A stretch of DNA of 49,795 nucleotides. Source: Oscillospiraceae bacterium. GTDB taxonomy: Bacteria > Bacillota > Clostridia > Oscillospirales > CAG-272. Below are positions 9,560 to 17,007 of the stretch, in pieces. The notes under the pieces were generated by a model. That model was not told where the DNA came from. It worked only from the letters and a program-made list of their open reading frames with translations, and made no database searches. The position numbers were made by a program, and so were the translations under genes. Every line of letters starts with the position of its first letter. The stretch's first letter is position 1. Where the stretch lies: contig SVRS01000012.1 of the NCBI GenBank assembly GCA_015064695.1, forward strand, positions 1 through 49,795, read 5' to 3'.

Positions 9560-9588
9560 TATTTTACCACATCTCAGGAGAAAATGCA
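9560..9588 (-). promoter_or_regulatory. Sigma-A promoter of the YifB gene
   Basis: On the minus strand TTGCAT (9583-9588) and TAAAAT (9560-9565) are separated by exactly 17 bp. Transcription would begin near 9553, about 65 bases before the YifB start codon. Confidence 0.65.
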
Positions 9589-9756
9589 AGGGCTACGGCC
9601 GAAAAACAAACGATCGAATTGTCAAACTTTGCTTGGAAACCGAAATTGCCTTCCAAAAGGGAAAAATACCTCACAAAAAAAACGATTCAAAACAGGGCAG
9701 TTTTCACAAACTTTCATTTTTGGGCAAAATATTTACAATCTCTGGGGTGAAATCAC
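9589..9756. other. AT-rich intergenic stretch without gene
   Basis: Between the divergent YifB and leucine-rich-repeat lipoprotein promoters there are about 170 bp of AT-rich DNA. Short frames exist but none has a convincing ribosome binding site or recognisable product. I see no repeat or structured RNA in it. Confidence 0.5.
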
Positions 9757-9785
9757 TTGACAACTGGACGGGAATGGTTTATAAT
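9757..9785 (+). promoter_or_regulatory. Consensus sigma-A promoter of the LRR lipoprotein
   Basis: TTGACA (9757-9762) and TATAAT (9780-9785) both match consensus with a 17-bp spacer. Transcription should start near 9792, about 35 bases before the start codon at 9827. Confidence 0.85.
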
Positions 9786-9826
9786 ATGTACGTTGATTAC
9801 TGTAAATTTTGCGGAGGTATCCATTC

Positions 9827-10654
9827 ATGAAAAAGTATCTGGCTATGGCTTTGGCCGCACTTCTCCTGGTTTGTTCTATGGCATCTTGTACAAACGGCTT
9901 GGGCGGCTCTATCGATGAGTATGCACCCGAAGTGGACTATTTGATCACCGACACGGGCACCTTCTACTTCGAGGAGGGTGACGGCGAGACTGCGATCCTC
10001 GTTAAGTACGTGGGTAAGGCAACCTCCGACGACCGTGTGGTCATTCCCGCTACCTTCGGTGACCGTACCGTTACCGCCATCGGCGACGAGGCCTTCTATA
10101 ACCTGGCTGCCATCGTTGAGGTGACCATTCCCGATACCATTCTGGATATCGGTGAGTACGCGTTTGCTCGCTGCACCGAGCTGACCGAGATCGTTCTTCC
10201 CGACAGCGTGCTGGAGATCGCAGAGGGCGCTTTCATTGAGTGCACCTCGCTGACCAAGGTCACTATGAGCGCGAATATCCTGACCATCGGCGAGAAGGCC
10301 TTCTATGGTTGCTCCGCTTTGGCTGACATTCAGCTGCCCGAGGGTCTGGACGTTATCGGCAAGGGTGCATTCACCTCGTGCCGCTCCCTGCCTGCTCTGA
10401 CCGTTCCCGCATCCGTTACCTCTATCGGCGAGATGGCTTATACCGATTGCACCGGTATCGAGAAGATCACCTTTGGAAGCGGCTTTACCAAGATCGAGGC
10501 TCACGCCTTTGAGCATGCCGACGGTACCAACCTGAAGGATAAGTTCGATCTGACCGGTTTGGCTGATGATTGCGCAGTAGCGGTCTATGTGAACGCCCTC
10601 TCGGATTCTCCTGAGACCGAGCCCGTTACCGAGGCTGTTACGGATGACGAATAA
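9827..10654 (+). CDS. BspA-type leucine-rich-repeat lipoprotein
   Basis: A 275-residue secreted lipoprotein. It has a basic N-terminus, a hydrophobic core and the lipobox SMASC, giving a lipid-modified Cys at about residue 21. The mature part contains at least six LRR_5 (BspA-like) repeats of about 23 residues with the core pattern IGxxAFxxCxxLxxIxLPxxVxxIGxxAF. It ends in a short acidic Glu/Thr tail. Proteins of this type are surface-displayed and mediate binding, and they are numerous in gut Clostridia. GGAGGT 10 bases before 9827 fixes the start. A consensus promoter precedes it and a clear intrinsic terminator follows, so it is monocistronic. Confidence 0.9.
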   Translation: MKKYLAMALAALLLVCSMASCTNGLGGSIDEYAPEVDYLITDTGTFYFEEGDGETAILVKYVGKATSDDRVVIPATFGDRTVTAIGDEAFYNLAAIVEVTIPDTILDIGEYAFARCTELTEIVLPDSVLEIAEGAFIECTSLTKVTMSANILTIGEKAFYGCSALADIQLPEGLDVIGKGAFTSCRSLPALTVPASVTSIGEMAYTDCTGIEKITFGSGFTKIEAHAFEHADGTNLKDKFDLTGLADDCAVAVYVNALSDSPETEPVTEAVTDDE

Positions 10655-10678
10655 TCCAATCGAACCTGTGATACAAGG

Positions 10679-10718
10679 GGAGTCTCAAATGCCTTGCGCA
10701 TTTGGGACTCCTTTTTTT
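10679..10718 (+). terminator. Intrinsic terminator of the LRR lipoprotein gene
   Basis: A 14-bp stem (GGAGTCTCAAATGC pairing with GCATTTGGGACTCC, one G-U pair) is followed by seven T residues at 10712-10718. This is a textbook rho-independent terminator. Confidence 0.92.
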
Positions 10719-10802
10719 GCGTGCTCGGGGATGTTGGATCCGGAGAGTTGAAAAAAAGATTAAAAAAACGTCGGAAAGTTTCTATATTTTTCGCATTTCC
10801 CC

Positions 10803-10831
10803 TTGATTCTTTAGGGCTTTTGTGTTATACT
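10803..10831 (+). promoter_or_regulatory. Sigma-A promoter of the exonuclease-thiI operon
   Basis: TTGATT (10803-10808) and TATACT (10826-10831) are spaced by 17 bp, with TGT directly before the -10. Transcription would start near 10838, leaving a leader of about 110 bases with some short GC-rich complementary segments before the GTG start at 10950. Confidence 0.7.
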
Positions 10832-10949
10832 TACTCTGTATGATTTTGTCTATTTGCCGCTGAGTGGCGGTATAAGGGTCAGAGGCCGTGCCCATTGGTG
10901 CGGATATGGCCCATATATAGAAATGAAGAGTGAAAGGAAACAAAGAAAC

Positions 10950-12185
10950 GTGAATGAAACCGTGAAATTGCCTTCGGGAGTGACGATCCCGAAGCTGTCG
11001 CCCGAGGAGATCGAACGCCGTTGCTATCTCTCCAAGGATATGCTGGATCTGATGCACCTGGCTCCCGTGGGTCAGCCTGTGGCCTGTAGCGGAGAAGGAG
11101 AGGCCTTGATCCTCTATTATGATCCCGCCCGGGTGACCGAGGCGGCGCCCGAGCTGTGGTATAAGCCGATGGTAGAGGAGTATGAGCCTGTGGATGTCAT
11201 TGAACTGGAAAGCGGTGTCGAGGTAGAGAAGCTCTCCACCAAGCGAGCTGCCGCCATGGGCTTTTATACCCGCGAGCGGTTGGACCAGATGAACTATGAC
11301 GTGGTGGAAGAGCCCGTTGCCTATAACGTCCGCTCCGACGGATCCATGATCTATTTTTATGACAAGAGAACCGCCGTTCGCCGTCCTCTGACCTGCACCG
11401 TTTGCGGAAAGGATGTCCGCTATAAGCGCAAAATGTGCCGCGCCTGCTTTGAGAAGGATCTGGCCGTCCGTCGCGCCGAGGGGGACGCGTATAGAGAGAA
11501 GGAATACGGCATGGAGCGCGAGCGCGTTCTGTTCTTCGATCTGGAGCTGACGGGTGTGTACGACCACGACGAGATCATTTCGGTATCCATCACCAATGCC
11601 AACGGAGAGGTGCTGATGGATACGTTGGTGAAGCCCCTTCGCAAGAAAAAGTGGAATCGTACCGAAAAGATCCACGGGATCTCCCCCGCTATGGTCCAGA
11701 ATGCGCCTACGCTGGATGAGATCATTCCCGCCATCAAGGAAATGTTCGCCAACGCGGATAACTTGATCGCCTTTGGTGTATCCACCGATTATAGCCATAT
11801 CAAGTACATTTACGAATCCGAGCAGGAGCAGGAGGCGCTACGTAGGAAGACCCGTTGCTGCGCTCTGGAATTCGTTCGCTTCCAGAACGAGCATTATCCC
11901 GATAACAACCACGCATCCCTGGTGGATGCCATGCGCACCCTGGATATCGGCTGGGACGGTATTCCCCACTCCTCCATCGCGGATACCATCGCCTGCATGA
12001 AGGTATGGGAGGCTCTGTTCCCCCATTACTACACCACGCCTATGCCCGAGCTTCCTGATTACAGCACCATGACTCCCGCCGCCGCGCCCGCCTTTAACGA
12101 GGCCACCGGCGAATACGTTCATTCCGAGGCGGATCCTGCCGCCCCTGAAACTGCCCTCAAGGAAAAGGAGGAAAGCTATGTCTGA
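10950..12185 (+). CDS. Zinc-ribbon-containing DEDDh 3'-5' exonuclease
   Basis: A 411-residue protein in three parts. Residues 1-135 hold two related segments of about 60 residues (each with a pattern like V-LPSGV-IPKLSPEE and ...YYDPAR / ...YFYDKR). A zinc ribbon follows (CTVCGKDV...CRACFEKD, about 148-170). The C-terminal half is a DnaQ/RNase T-like exonuclease: motif I FFDLELTG, motif II around IAFGVSTDYSHI, and the final H-SSIAD acid pair. The substrate, DNA or RNA, is unknown. The GTG at 10950 is preferred because AAAGGA lies upstream; an ATG at 10923 lacks a site. It overlaps the next gene by 8 bp. Confidence 0.8.
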   Translation: MNETVKLPSGVTIPKLSPEEIERRCYLSKDMLDLMHLAPVGQPVACSGEGEALILYYDPARVTEAAPELWYKPMVEEYEPVDVIELESGVEVEKLSTKRAAAMGFYTRERLDQMNYDVVEEPVAYNVRSDGSMIYFYDKRTAVRRPLTCTVCGKDVRYKRKMCRACFEKDLAVRRAEGDAYREKEYGMERERVLFFDLELTGVYDHDEIISVSITNANGEVLMDTLVKPLRKKKWNRTEKIHGISPAMVQNAPTLDEIIPAIKEMFANADNLIAFGVSTDYSHIKYIYESEQEQEALRRKTRCCALEFVRFQNEHYPDNNHASLVDAMRTLDIGWDGIPHSSIADTIACMKVWEALFPHYYTTPMPELPDYSTMTPAAAPAFNEATGEYVHSEADPAAPETALKEKEESYV

Positions 12186-12519
12186 TATGTTTGGCTTGGA
12201 AAGACCCCATAAGATCTCCGACGGGGACGAGGTCTCCCATTTGATCACGGTCTATGACGTGGCGGTGCTGGGCATCGTTCGCGGCATGCTGGAGGATGAG
12301 AATATTCCTTACCTGGTTCGCGAGCGGGGCTCGGGCTCGGCTATGCGCATTCTGACGGGCTTTTCTATGTTCGGTACCGATGTATACGTGCCCACCGCAT
12401 CCCTGGAGCTTGCCAAGGCCCTGGTGGCCGGGCTGGAGGATGCTGAGATCACCTTCGTGGATGACGAGGGAAACGAGATCTCGGTGGAGGACGCCGCAGA
12501 GGAGGCATCTGAGTCATGA
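12178..12519 (+). CDS. DUF2007-like small protein
   Basis: A 113-residue acidic soluble protein. The core, LITVYDVAVLGIVRGMLEDENIPYLVRERG...FGTDVYVPTASLELAKALV, matches the DUF2007 (putative signal transducing) fold, in which a short ferredoxin-like domain recognises an unknown partner. The C-terminal 25 residues are mostly Glu, Asp and Ala. It overlaps the exonuclease gene by 8 bp and thiI by 4 bp (ATGA), so the three are translated together. That tight coupling with thiI suggests a role in RNA metabolism, which is inference. Confidence 0.8.
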   Translation: MSDMFGLERPHKISDGDEVSHLITVYDVAVLGIVRGMLEDENIPYLVRERGSGSAMRILTGFSMFGTDVYVPTASLELAKALVAGLEDAEITFVDDEGNEISVEDAAEEASES

Positions 12520-13727
12520 AAGAAATTCTGTTGCTCAAATACGGGGAGATCGTGCTGAAGGGCGCGAACAAGAGGTATTTTGAGGATATGCTCTGCCGCC
12601 AGCTTCGCCGTAAGGCTAAGCCCCACGGCAACTTTGAGATTTATCGCTCCCAAAGCACCATCTACATCCAGCCCAAGGACGATTTCTGCGACATGGACGG
12701 CATGATGGCCGCCGCAGGAAAGGTCTTTGGCATCGTGGCCATCTGCCGCGCCGCCGTTTGCGAAAAGAACATGGAGAGCATTCTGGAGACCGTCAAGGCG
12801 TATATTCCTCCTCATCTGGAAGGGAAGAAGACCTTTAAGGTGGAGTCCAAGCGCTCGGATAAATCCTTCCCCCTGGATTCTATGGAGATCTCCCGGGAGG
12901 CGGGCGGAGCCATCCTGTCGGCATGCCCTCGGATGCGGGTGGATGTTCATAACCCTGACGTTACCGTTCGGGTAGAGGTCAGAGAGTTCGGTGCTTACGT
13001 CCATCCCGGCCCTGTCAAGGGCGCAGGCGGTATGCCCGTGGGGTCTAACGGCTGTGGTCTGCTTCTGCTTTCGGGCGGTATCGACTCCCCCGTGGCGGGC
13101 TACATGATGGCTAAGCGAGGCATGACCATCGAGGCCATTCACTTTGAATCCTTCCCCTATACCAGCGAGCTGGCGCGGGATAAGGTCCTTCGCCTGGCAC
13201 AGATCGTGTCGGAATACAACCAGGATGATATGATCGTCCACGTGGTCTCCCTGACCCATATTCAGGAGGAGCTGGTCAAGCACTGCGATGAGGACTACTT
13301 CACCCTCCTCCTCCGCCGCTATATGATGACGATTGCCGACCGCGTGGCTCACCGCTACGGCTGCGGCGCCTTGATCACGGGTGAGTCCCTGGGACAGGTG
13401 GCCTCTCAAACCACCGAGGCCATCGGGGTCACCGATCCTGCCGCTACCCTGCCGGTTCTCCGCCCCTGTATTGGTCTGGATAAGGAGGATATTGTGGTGA
13501 CTGCCCGTAAGATCGGTACCTTTGATACCTCCATCGAGCCCTTTGAGGATTGCTGTACCGTATTCACTCCCCGCCACCCCCGCACCCGCCCCGATCTCAA
13601 AAAGGTCTTAGAGCAGGAGCGTAAGCTCCCCTTTGAGGAGCTGGTGGAGGAGGCTCTTGCGGGTATGTACCGCGTAGACGTGACCCCCGAGGGCTACGAG
13701 ATCCGCCAACCCATCTCTCAAAACTGA
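12516..13727 (+). CDS. thiI: tRNA 4-thiouridine synthase ThiI
   Basis: A 403-residue enzyme that transfers sulfur to U8 of tRNA and, in some bacteria, to the thiazole precursor of thiamine. An N-terminal ferredoxin-like plus THUMP domain (residues about 1-165) is followed by a PP-loop adenylation domain with SGGIDS at 186-191. It lacks the C-terminal rhodanese domain of the E. coli enzyme, as in Bacillus, where a dedicated NifS-type desulfurase is the sulfur donor. A conserved DCCTVF cysteine pair lies near residue 348. The start overlaps the DUF2007 stop (ATGA). A NifS-like desulfurase lies 3.3 kb downstream and could be the partner. Confidence 0.96.
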   Translation: MKEILLLKYGEIVLKGANKRYFEDMLCRQLRRKAKPHGNFEIYRSQSTIYIQPKDDFCDMDGMMAAAGKVFGIVAICRAAVCEKNMESILETVKAYIPPHLEGKKTFKVESKRSDKSFPLDSMEISREAGGAILSACPRMRVDVHNPDVTVRVEVREFGAYVHPGPVKGAGGMPVGSNGCGLLLLSGGIDSPVAGYMMAKRGMTIEAIHFESFPYTSELARDKVLRLAQIVSEYNQDDMIVHVVSLTHIQEELVKHCDEDYFTLLLRRYMMTIADRVAHRYGCGALITGESLGQVASQTTEAIGVTDPAATLPVLRPCIGLDKEDIVVTARKIGTFDTSIEPFEDCCTVFTPRHPRTRPDLKKVLEQERKLPFEELVEEALAGMYRVDVTPEGYEIRQPISQN

Positions 13728-13740
13728 AAGGACGTGCGAT

Positions 13741-14304
13741 ATGGAACAAATGTACTACAACATGACCATCGCGGGCTGTGAGCGGGCTCTTCCTCTCTGC
13801 CCTCTGACCGACGAGCTGATGATCGGTGCCTTCGTGATCTTTGGAGATCCCGAGCTGACCACCGCTTGCTCGGAGGCCCTCCTGGCGAAGGTGCCCGCGT
13901 ACGATTACATGATCACCGCCGAAGCCAAGGGCATTCCGCTGATCCATGAAATGGCTCGCCTGGCAGGGAATCAGAAGTATATGCTGGCCCGTAAGGGTCC
14001 CAAGCTCTATATGCGGGACATTTTGGACGTGACCGTTCACTCCATCACCACCGCCAAGGAGCAGCATCTCTATCTGGACGGTGCCGATGCCGCCCTCATG
14101 AGAGGCAAACGCATTCTCATCGTGGACGACGTGGTCTCCCTGGGTGATTCCATGCGCGCCCTGGAGCAGCTGGTCGAAGCGGCGGGCGGTATCGTCTGCG
14201 GCCGCGCCACCATCCTGGCCGAGGGTGACGCCGCCAAGCGGGATGACCTGGTGTATCTGGAGAGATTGCCCTTGTTTACCAAGGACGGAAAAGCCTTGGA
14301 TTAA
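13741..14304 (+). CDS. Phosphoribosyltransferase family protein
   Basis: A 187-residue type I phosphoribosyltransferase. The PRPP-binding loop is ILIVDDVVSLGDSM (about residues 121-134), and the region around YDYMITAEAKGIPLIHEMAR resembles adenine and xanthine phosphoribosyltransferases and PurR-like regulators. The nucleobase cannot be assigned. AAAGGACGTG lies upstream at a normal distance, 13 bp after thiI, so it is the last gene of the exonuclease operon. A purine salvage role alongside tRNA thiolation is not obvious, and it may simply be co-transcribed. Confidence 0.88.
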   Translation: MEQMYYNMTIAGCERALPLCPLTDELMIGAFVIFGDPELTTACSEALLAKVPAYDYMITAEAKGIPLIHEMARLAGNQKYMLARKGPKLYMRDILDVTVHSITTAKEQHLYLDGADAALMRGKRILIVDDVVSLGDSMRALEQLVEAAGGIVCGRATILAEGDAAKRDDLVYLERLPLFTKDGKALD

Positions 14305-14346
14305 CGTATACCGCAAACCACGTAATCCGAAACAAACATACTTGCC

Positions 14347-14421
14347 CGTAGGTGCGAACTGTGTTCGCCCGCTTATCTCGCACCATATCCCATAAACGGG
14401 CGAACACAGTTCGCCCCTACG
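14347..14421. repeat. Inverted repeat with 25-bp arms, each arm itself a hairpin
   Basis: The arms at 14347-14371 and 14397-14421 are reverse complements with one mismatch. Each arm contains a smaller palindrome (GGCGAAC-ACA-GTTCGCC), so the element can fold as two small hairpins or one large one. It lies between the phosphoribosyltransferase and aspS and carries no gene. Its shape is that of a dispersed extragenic palindromic repeat; the window holds only this copy. Confidence 0.8.
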
Positions 14422-14454
14422 GAGTTATATCAATATGAAAGAAGGTTCATCAAA

Positions 14455-16245
14455 ATGGCAGAACTTTTAACCAATCTTGACAAGCGCACCTGCCTGTGCG
14501 CAGAAATAACCGCCGAGAACGTGGGCCAGACCGTCTGCGTTATGGGTTGGGCCCAGAAGCAGAGAGATCTGGGCGCCCTGATCTTCATCGACCTGCGCGA
14601 CCGTAGCGGCATCGTCCAGCTGGCCTTTGACGACGCCACCGACCGCGAGGCCTTTGACAAGGCCTTCACCGTCCGCGCTGAGTTCGTTCTCTGCGCTCAC
14701 GGTATCGTCCGTCGCCGCGGCGAGGGTGCTGTGAACAAGAATATTCCCACGGGCGAGATCGAGATCGCCGTCTCCGAGTTAAAGATCCTCTCGGCTTCCC
14801 AGACCCCTCCCTTTGAGATCGTGGAGAATAGTCCCGTCAAGCCCGAGCTGCGCCTCCAGCACCGCTACCTGGATCTCCGCCGTCCCGACATGGCCTACAA
14901 CATCATGGCCCGCTCTAAGATCACCAAGCTGGCCCGTGACTATTACGCCAACAACGGCTTCATCGACATCGAGACCCCCTGCCTCATCGCCCCTACGCCC
15001 GAAGGCGCCCGTGACTACCTGGTACCCTCCCGCGTTCACCACGGCAAGTTCTACGCTCTGCCCCAGTCTCCCCAGCTCTACAAGCAGCTTCTGATGGTGT
15101 CGGGCTTTGACCGCTACTTCCAGATCGCCCGTTGCTTCCGCGACGAGGACCTTCGTGCCGACCGTCAGCCCGAGTTCACTCAGATCGACACCGAGATGTC
15201 CTTTGTCAACGAGGACGACGTCATGCGTATGCACGAGGGCTTCCTCAAGTTCATGTTCAAGGAGTTCTACGGCATCGATTTGGGCGGTGACTTCATCCGT
15301 ATGCCTTACGCCGAGGCCATGGACCGCTTCGGCTCGGATAAGCCCGACATTCGCTTTGGCTTTGAGCTGAAGAACCTGTCCGACATCCTGGCCGGCACCG
15401 AGTTCAAGGTCTTTGCCGGTGCCATTGCAGGCGGCGGCTCTGTCCGCGCCATCAACGTCGAGGGCGGCGCGTCCATGTCCCGTAAGGAGATCGACGCCCT
15501 GGTTGAGTTCGTCAAGACCTACAAGGCCAAGGGCCTGGCCTGGCTCAAGTGGGCTGCCAACGGCGATATTTCCTCCTCCTACGCCAAGTTCCTCACCGAG
15601 GCCGAGAACGAGGCCATCAAGGCCCGCATGGAGGCAAAGCCCGGCGACCTGATCCTCATCGTGGCCGACAAGAATTCCGTGGTATTCGACGCACTGGGTG
15701 CGCTCCGTTGCCACTGCGCCAAGAAGATGGGCCTGTGCGATCCCAAGGACTTCAAGTTCCTGTGGGTCACCGAGTTCCCCCTGCTGGAGTACTCTGAGGA
15801 GGACGGCCGCTTCTACGCCAAGCACCACCCCTTCACCATGCCCATGGAGGAGGACTTGCAGTACATCGACACCGACCCCGGCCGCGTCCGTGCCAAGGCC
15901 TACGACATCGTGCTGAACGGCACCGAGCTGGGCGGCGGCTCCATCCGTATCCACTCGGGTGAGATCCAGTCCAAGATGTTCGAGGTCCTGGGCTTCACCC
16001 CTGAGGACGCCCAGGAGAAGTTCGGCTTCCTGCTGGAGGCCTTCAAGTACGGCGTACCTCCCCACGGCGGCCTGGCCTTCGGTCTGGACCGTTTGGTGGC
16101 TCTCTCCATCGGCCTGGAGGATATCCGCGACGTCATCGCCTTCCCCAAGGTGCAGAACGCCAGCGAGCTGATGACCAAGTGTCCCTCGCCTGCTGACGAG
16201 AAGGCTTTGGCCGAGCTGTCGATCGCCATTGTGGCTGAAGAATAA
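14455..16245 (+). CDS. aspS: Aspartate-tRNA ligase
   Basis: A 596-residue class II aminoacyl-tRNA synthetase of the bacterial type. It has an N-terminal OB-fold anticodon-binding domain (about residues 1-110), then motif 1, motif 2 (FRDEDLRADRQPEFTQIDTEMSF, quoted in parts: FRDEDLRADRQPEF and TQIDTEMSF), the bacterial GAD insertion (about 290-420) and motif 3 (GGLAFGLDRLVAL). It charges tRNA-Asp, and possibly tRNA-Asn if no AsnRS exists. No T-box leader is visible upstream; the intergenic space is filled by the palindromic repeat. A long perfect hairpin follows the stop. Confidence 0.97.
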   Translation: MAELLTNLDKRTCLCAEITAENVGQTVCVMGWAQKQRDLGALIFIDLRDRSGIVQLAFDDATDREAFDKAFTVRAEFVLCAHGIVRRRGEGAVNKNIPTGEIEIAVSELKILSASQTPPFEIVENSPVKPELRLQHRYLDLRRPDMAYNIMARSKITKLARDYYANNGFIDIETPCLIAPTPEGARDYLVPSRVHHGKFYALPQSPQLYKQLLMVSGFDRYFQIARCFRDEDLRADRQPEFTQIDTEMSFVNEDDVMRMHEGFLKFMFKEFYGIDLGGDFIRMPYAEAMDRFGSDKPDIRFGFELKNLSDILAGTEFKVFAGAIAGGGSVRAINVEGGASMSRKEIDALVEFVKTYKAKGLAWLKWAANGDISSSYAKFLTEAENEAIKARMEAKPGDLILIVADKNSVVFDALGALRCHCAKKMGLCDPKDFKFLWVTEFPLLEYSEEDGRFYAKHHPFTMPMEEDLQYIDTDPGRVRAKAYDIVLNGTELGGGSIRIHSGEIQSKMFEVLGFTPEDAQEKFGFLLEAFKYGVPPHGGLAFGLDRLVALSIGLEDIRDVIAFPKVQNASELMTKCPSPADEKALAELSIAIVAEE

Positions 16246-16252
16246 GAGAACG

Positions 16253-16288
16253 CAAGGGGAAAACTTCTTGAAAGAAGTTTTCCCCTTG
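16253..16288. repeat. Perfect 17-bp hairpin after aspS
   Basis: CAAGGGGAAAACTTCTT and its exact reverse complement meet with only two bases between. No T-run follows. The next bases (ACCCCTTTCAAAACG) resemble those after the hairpin at 853-894, so the two appear to be members of one intergenic palindrome family. Confidence 0.7.
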
Positions 16289-16321
16289 ACCCCTTTCAAA
16301 ACGTTTCGATCGGAGGAATAT

Positions 16322-16990
16322 ATGATGAAATTATTCGTTTCTGCCCTCGCAAAATTCCTCGTCGGCTTCGTGATGGTTGCCGCGCTTATTTTCCTCCCTG
16401 CGGGTACCCTCGCCTACCGAGGCGGTATTCTGTTCCTCTGTCTTTTGTTCGTCCCTATGCTCGTCATGGGGGCGGTCATGCTTGCTCGCGCTCCTGATCT
16501 TCTCCGCAAGCGCTTGGATGCTAAAGAAAAGCAGGGTGACCAAAAGGGGGTCGTGGCCGTTTCGGGGCTGATCTTCCTCGTGGGCTTTGTTCTTGCAGGG
16601 CTGGATTTCCGCTTCGGGTGGTCAAGTGTACCTCTTGTCGTGGTGATCGCTTCCTCTGTTTTGTTCCTGGCGGGTTATGCTATGTATGCTGAGGTCATGC
16701 GGGAAAACGCTTACCTTTCCCGTACGATCAAGGTTGAGAAAGGCCAAACGGTTGTTTCGACAGGCCTTTACGGTGTGGTGCGCCACCCCATGTACACGGC
16801 CTCGGTCCTCATGTTCCTGCCTCTGCCGTTGATCTTGGACTCCTGGTATGCTCTGATCCCCTTTGCGTTCTATCCCGGCCTCATGGTTCTCCGCATCCGT
16901 GGCGAGGAAAAGCTGCTTACCGCTGAGCTTGCGGGGTATGAGGCGTACAAAAAGAAGGTTCGGTATCGGATGATCCCCTTCATTTGGTGA
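16322..16990 (+). CDS. Isoprenylcysteine carboxyl methyltransferase-like membrane protein
   Basis: A 222-residue membrane protein with five or six helices. The C-terminal signature GLYGVVRHPMYTASVLMF followed by RIRGEEKLLTAELAGYEAYKKKVRYR is that of the ICMT/PEMT family, which methylates lipids or carboxylates using S-adenosylmethionine at the membrane face. Bacterial substrates are mostly unknown. GGAGG lies 5 bases before ATG 16322 and 8 bases before ATG 16325, so either methionine may be used. It sits between aspS and the cysteine desulfurase on one strand; the 17-bp gap to the latter supports co-transcription. Confidence 0.88.
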   Translation: MMKLFVSALAKFLVGFVMVAALIFLPAGTLAYRGGILFLCLLFVPMLVMGAVMLARAPDLLRKRLDAKEKQGDQKGVVAVSGLIFLVGFVLAGLDFRFGWSSVPLVVVIASSVLFLAGYAMYAEVMRENAYLSRTIKVEKGQTVVSTGLYGVVRHPMYTASVLMFLPLPLILDSWYALIPFAFYPGLMVLRIRGEEKLLTAELAGYEAYKKKVRYRMIPFIW

Positions 16991-17007
16991 TTGGAAAGGA
17001 GCCACCC

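Noticed and set aside
10838..10949. Small SRP RNA gene
   Set aside because: The segment GGGTCAGAGGCC looked suggestive, but the conserved GGAAGGNAGCAGCC apical loop of SRP RNA is absent.
14305..14454. T-box riboswitch upstream of aspS
   Set aside because: No T-box sequence (TGGNACCGCG-like), specifier stem or terminator. The space is filled by a palindromic repeat.
14779..16299. A 506-codon open frame opposite aspS
   Set aside because: Shadow of a strongly biased gene; no start signals and low-complexity Val/Gly/Leu/Asp content.
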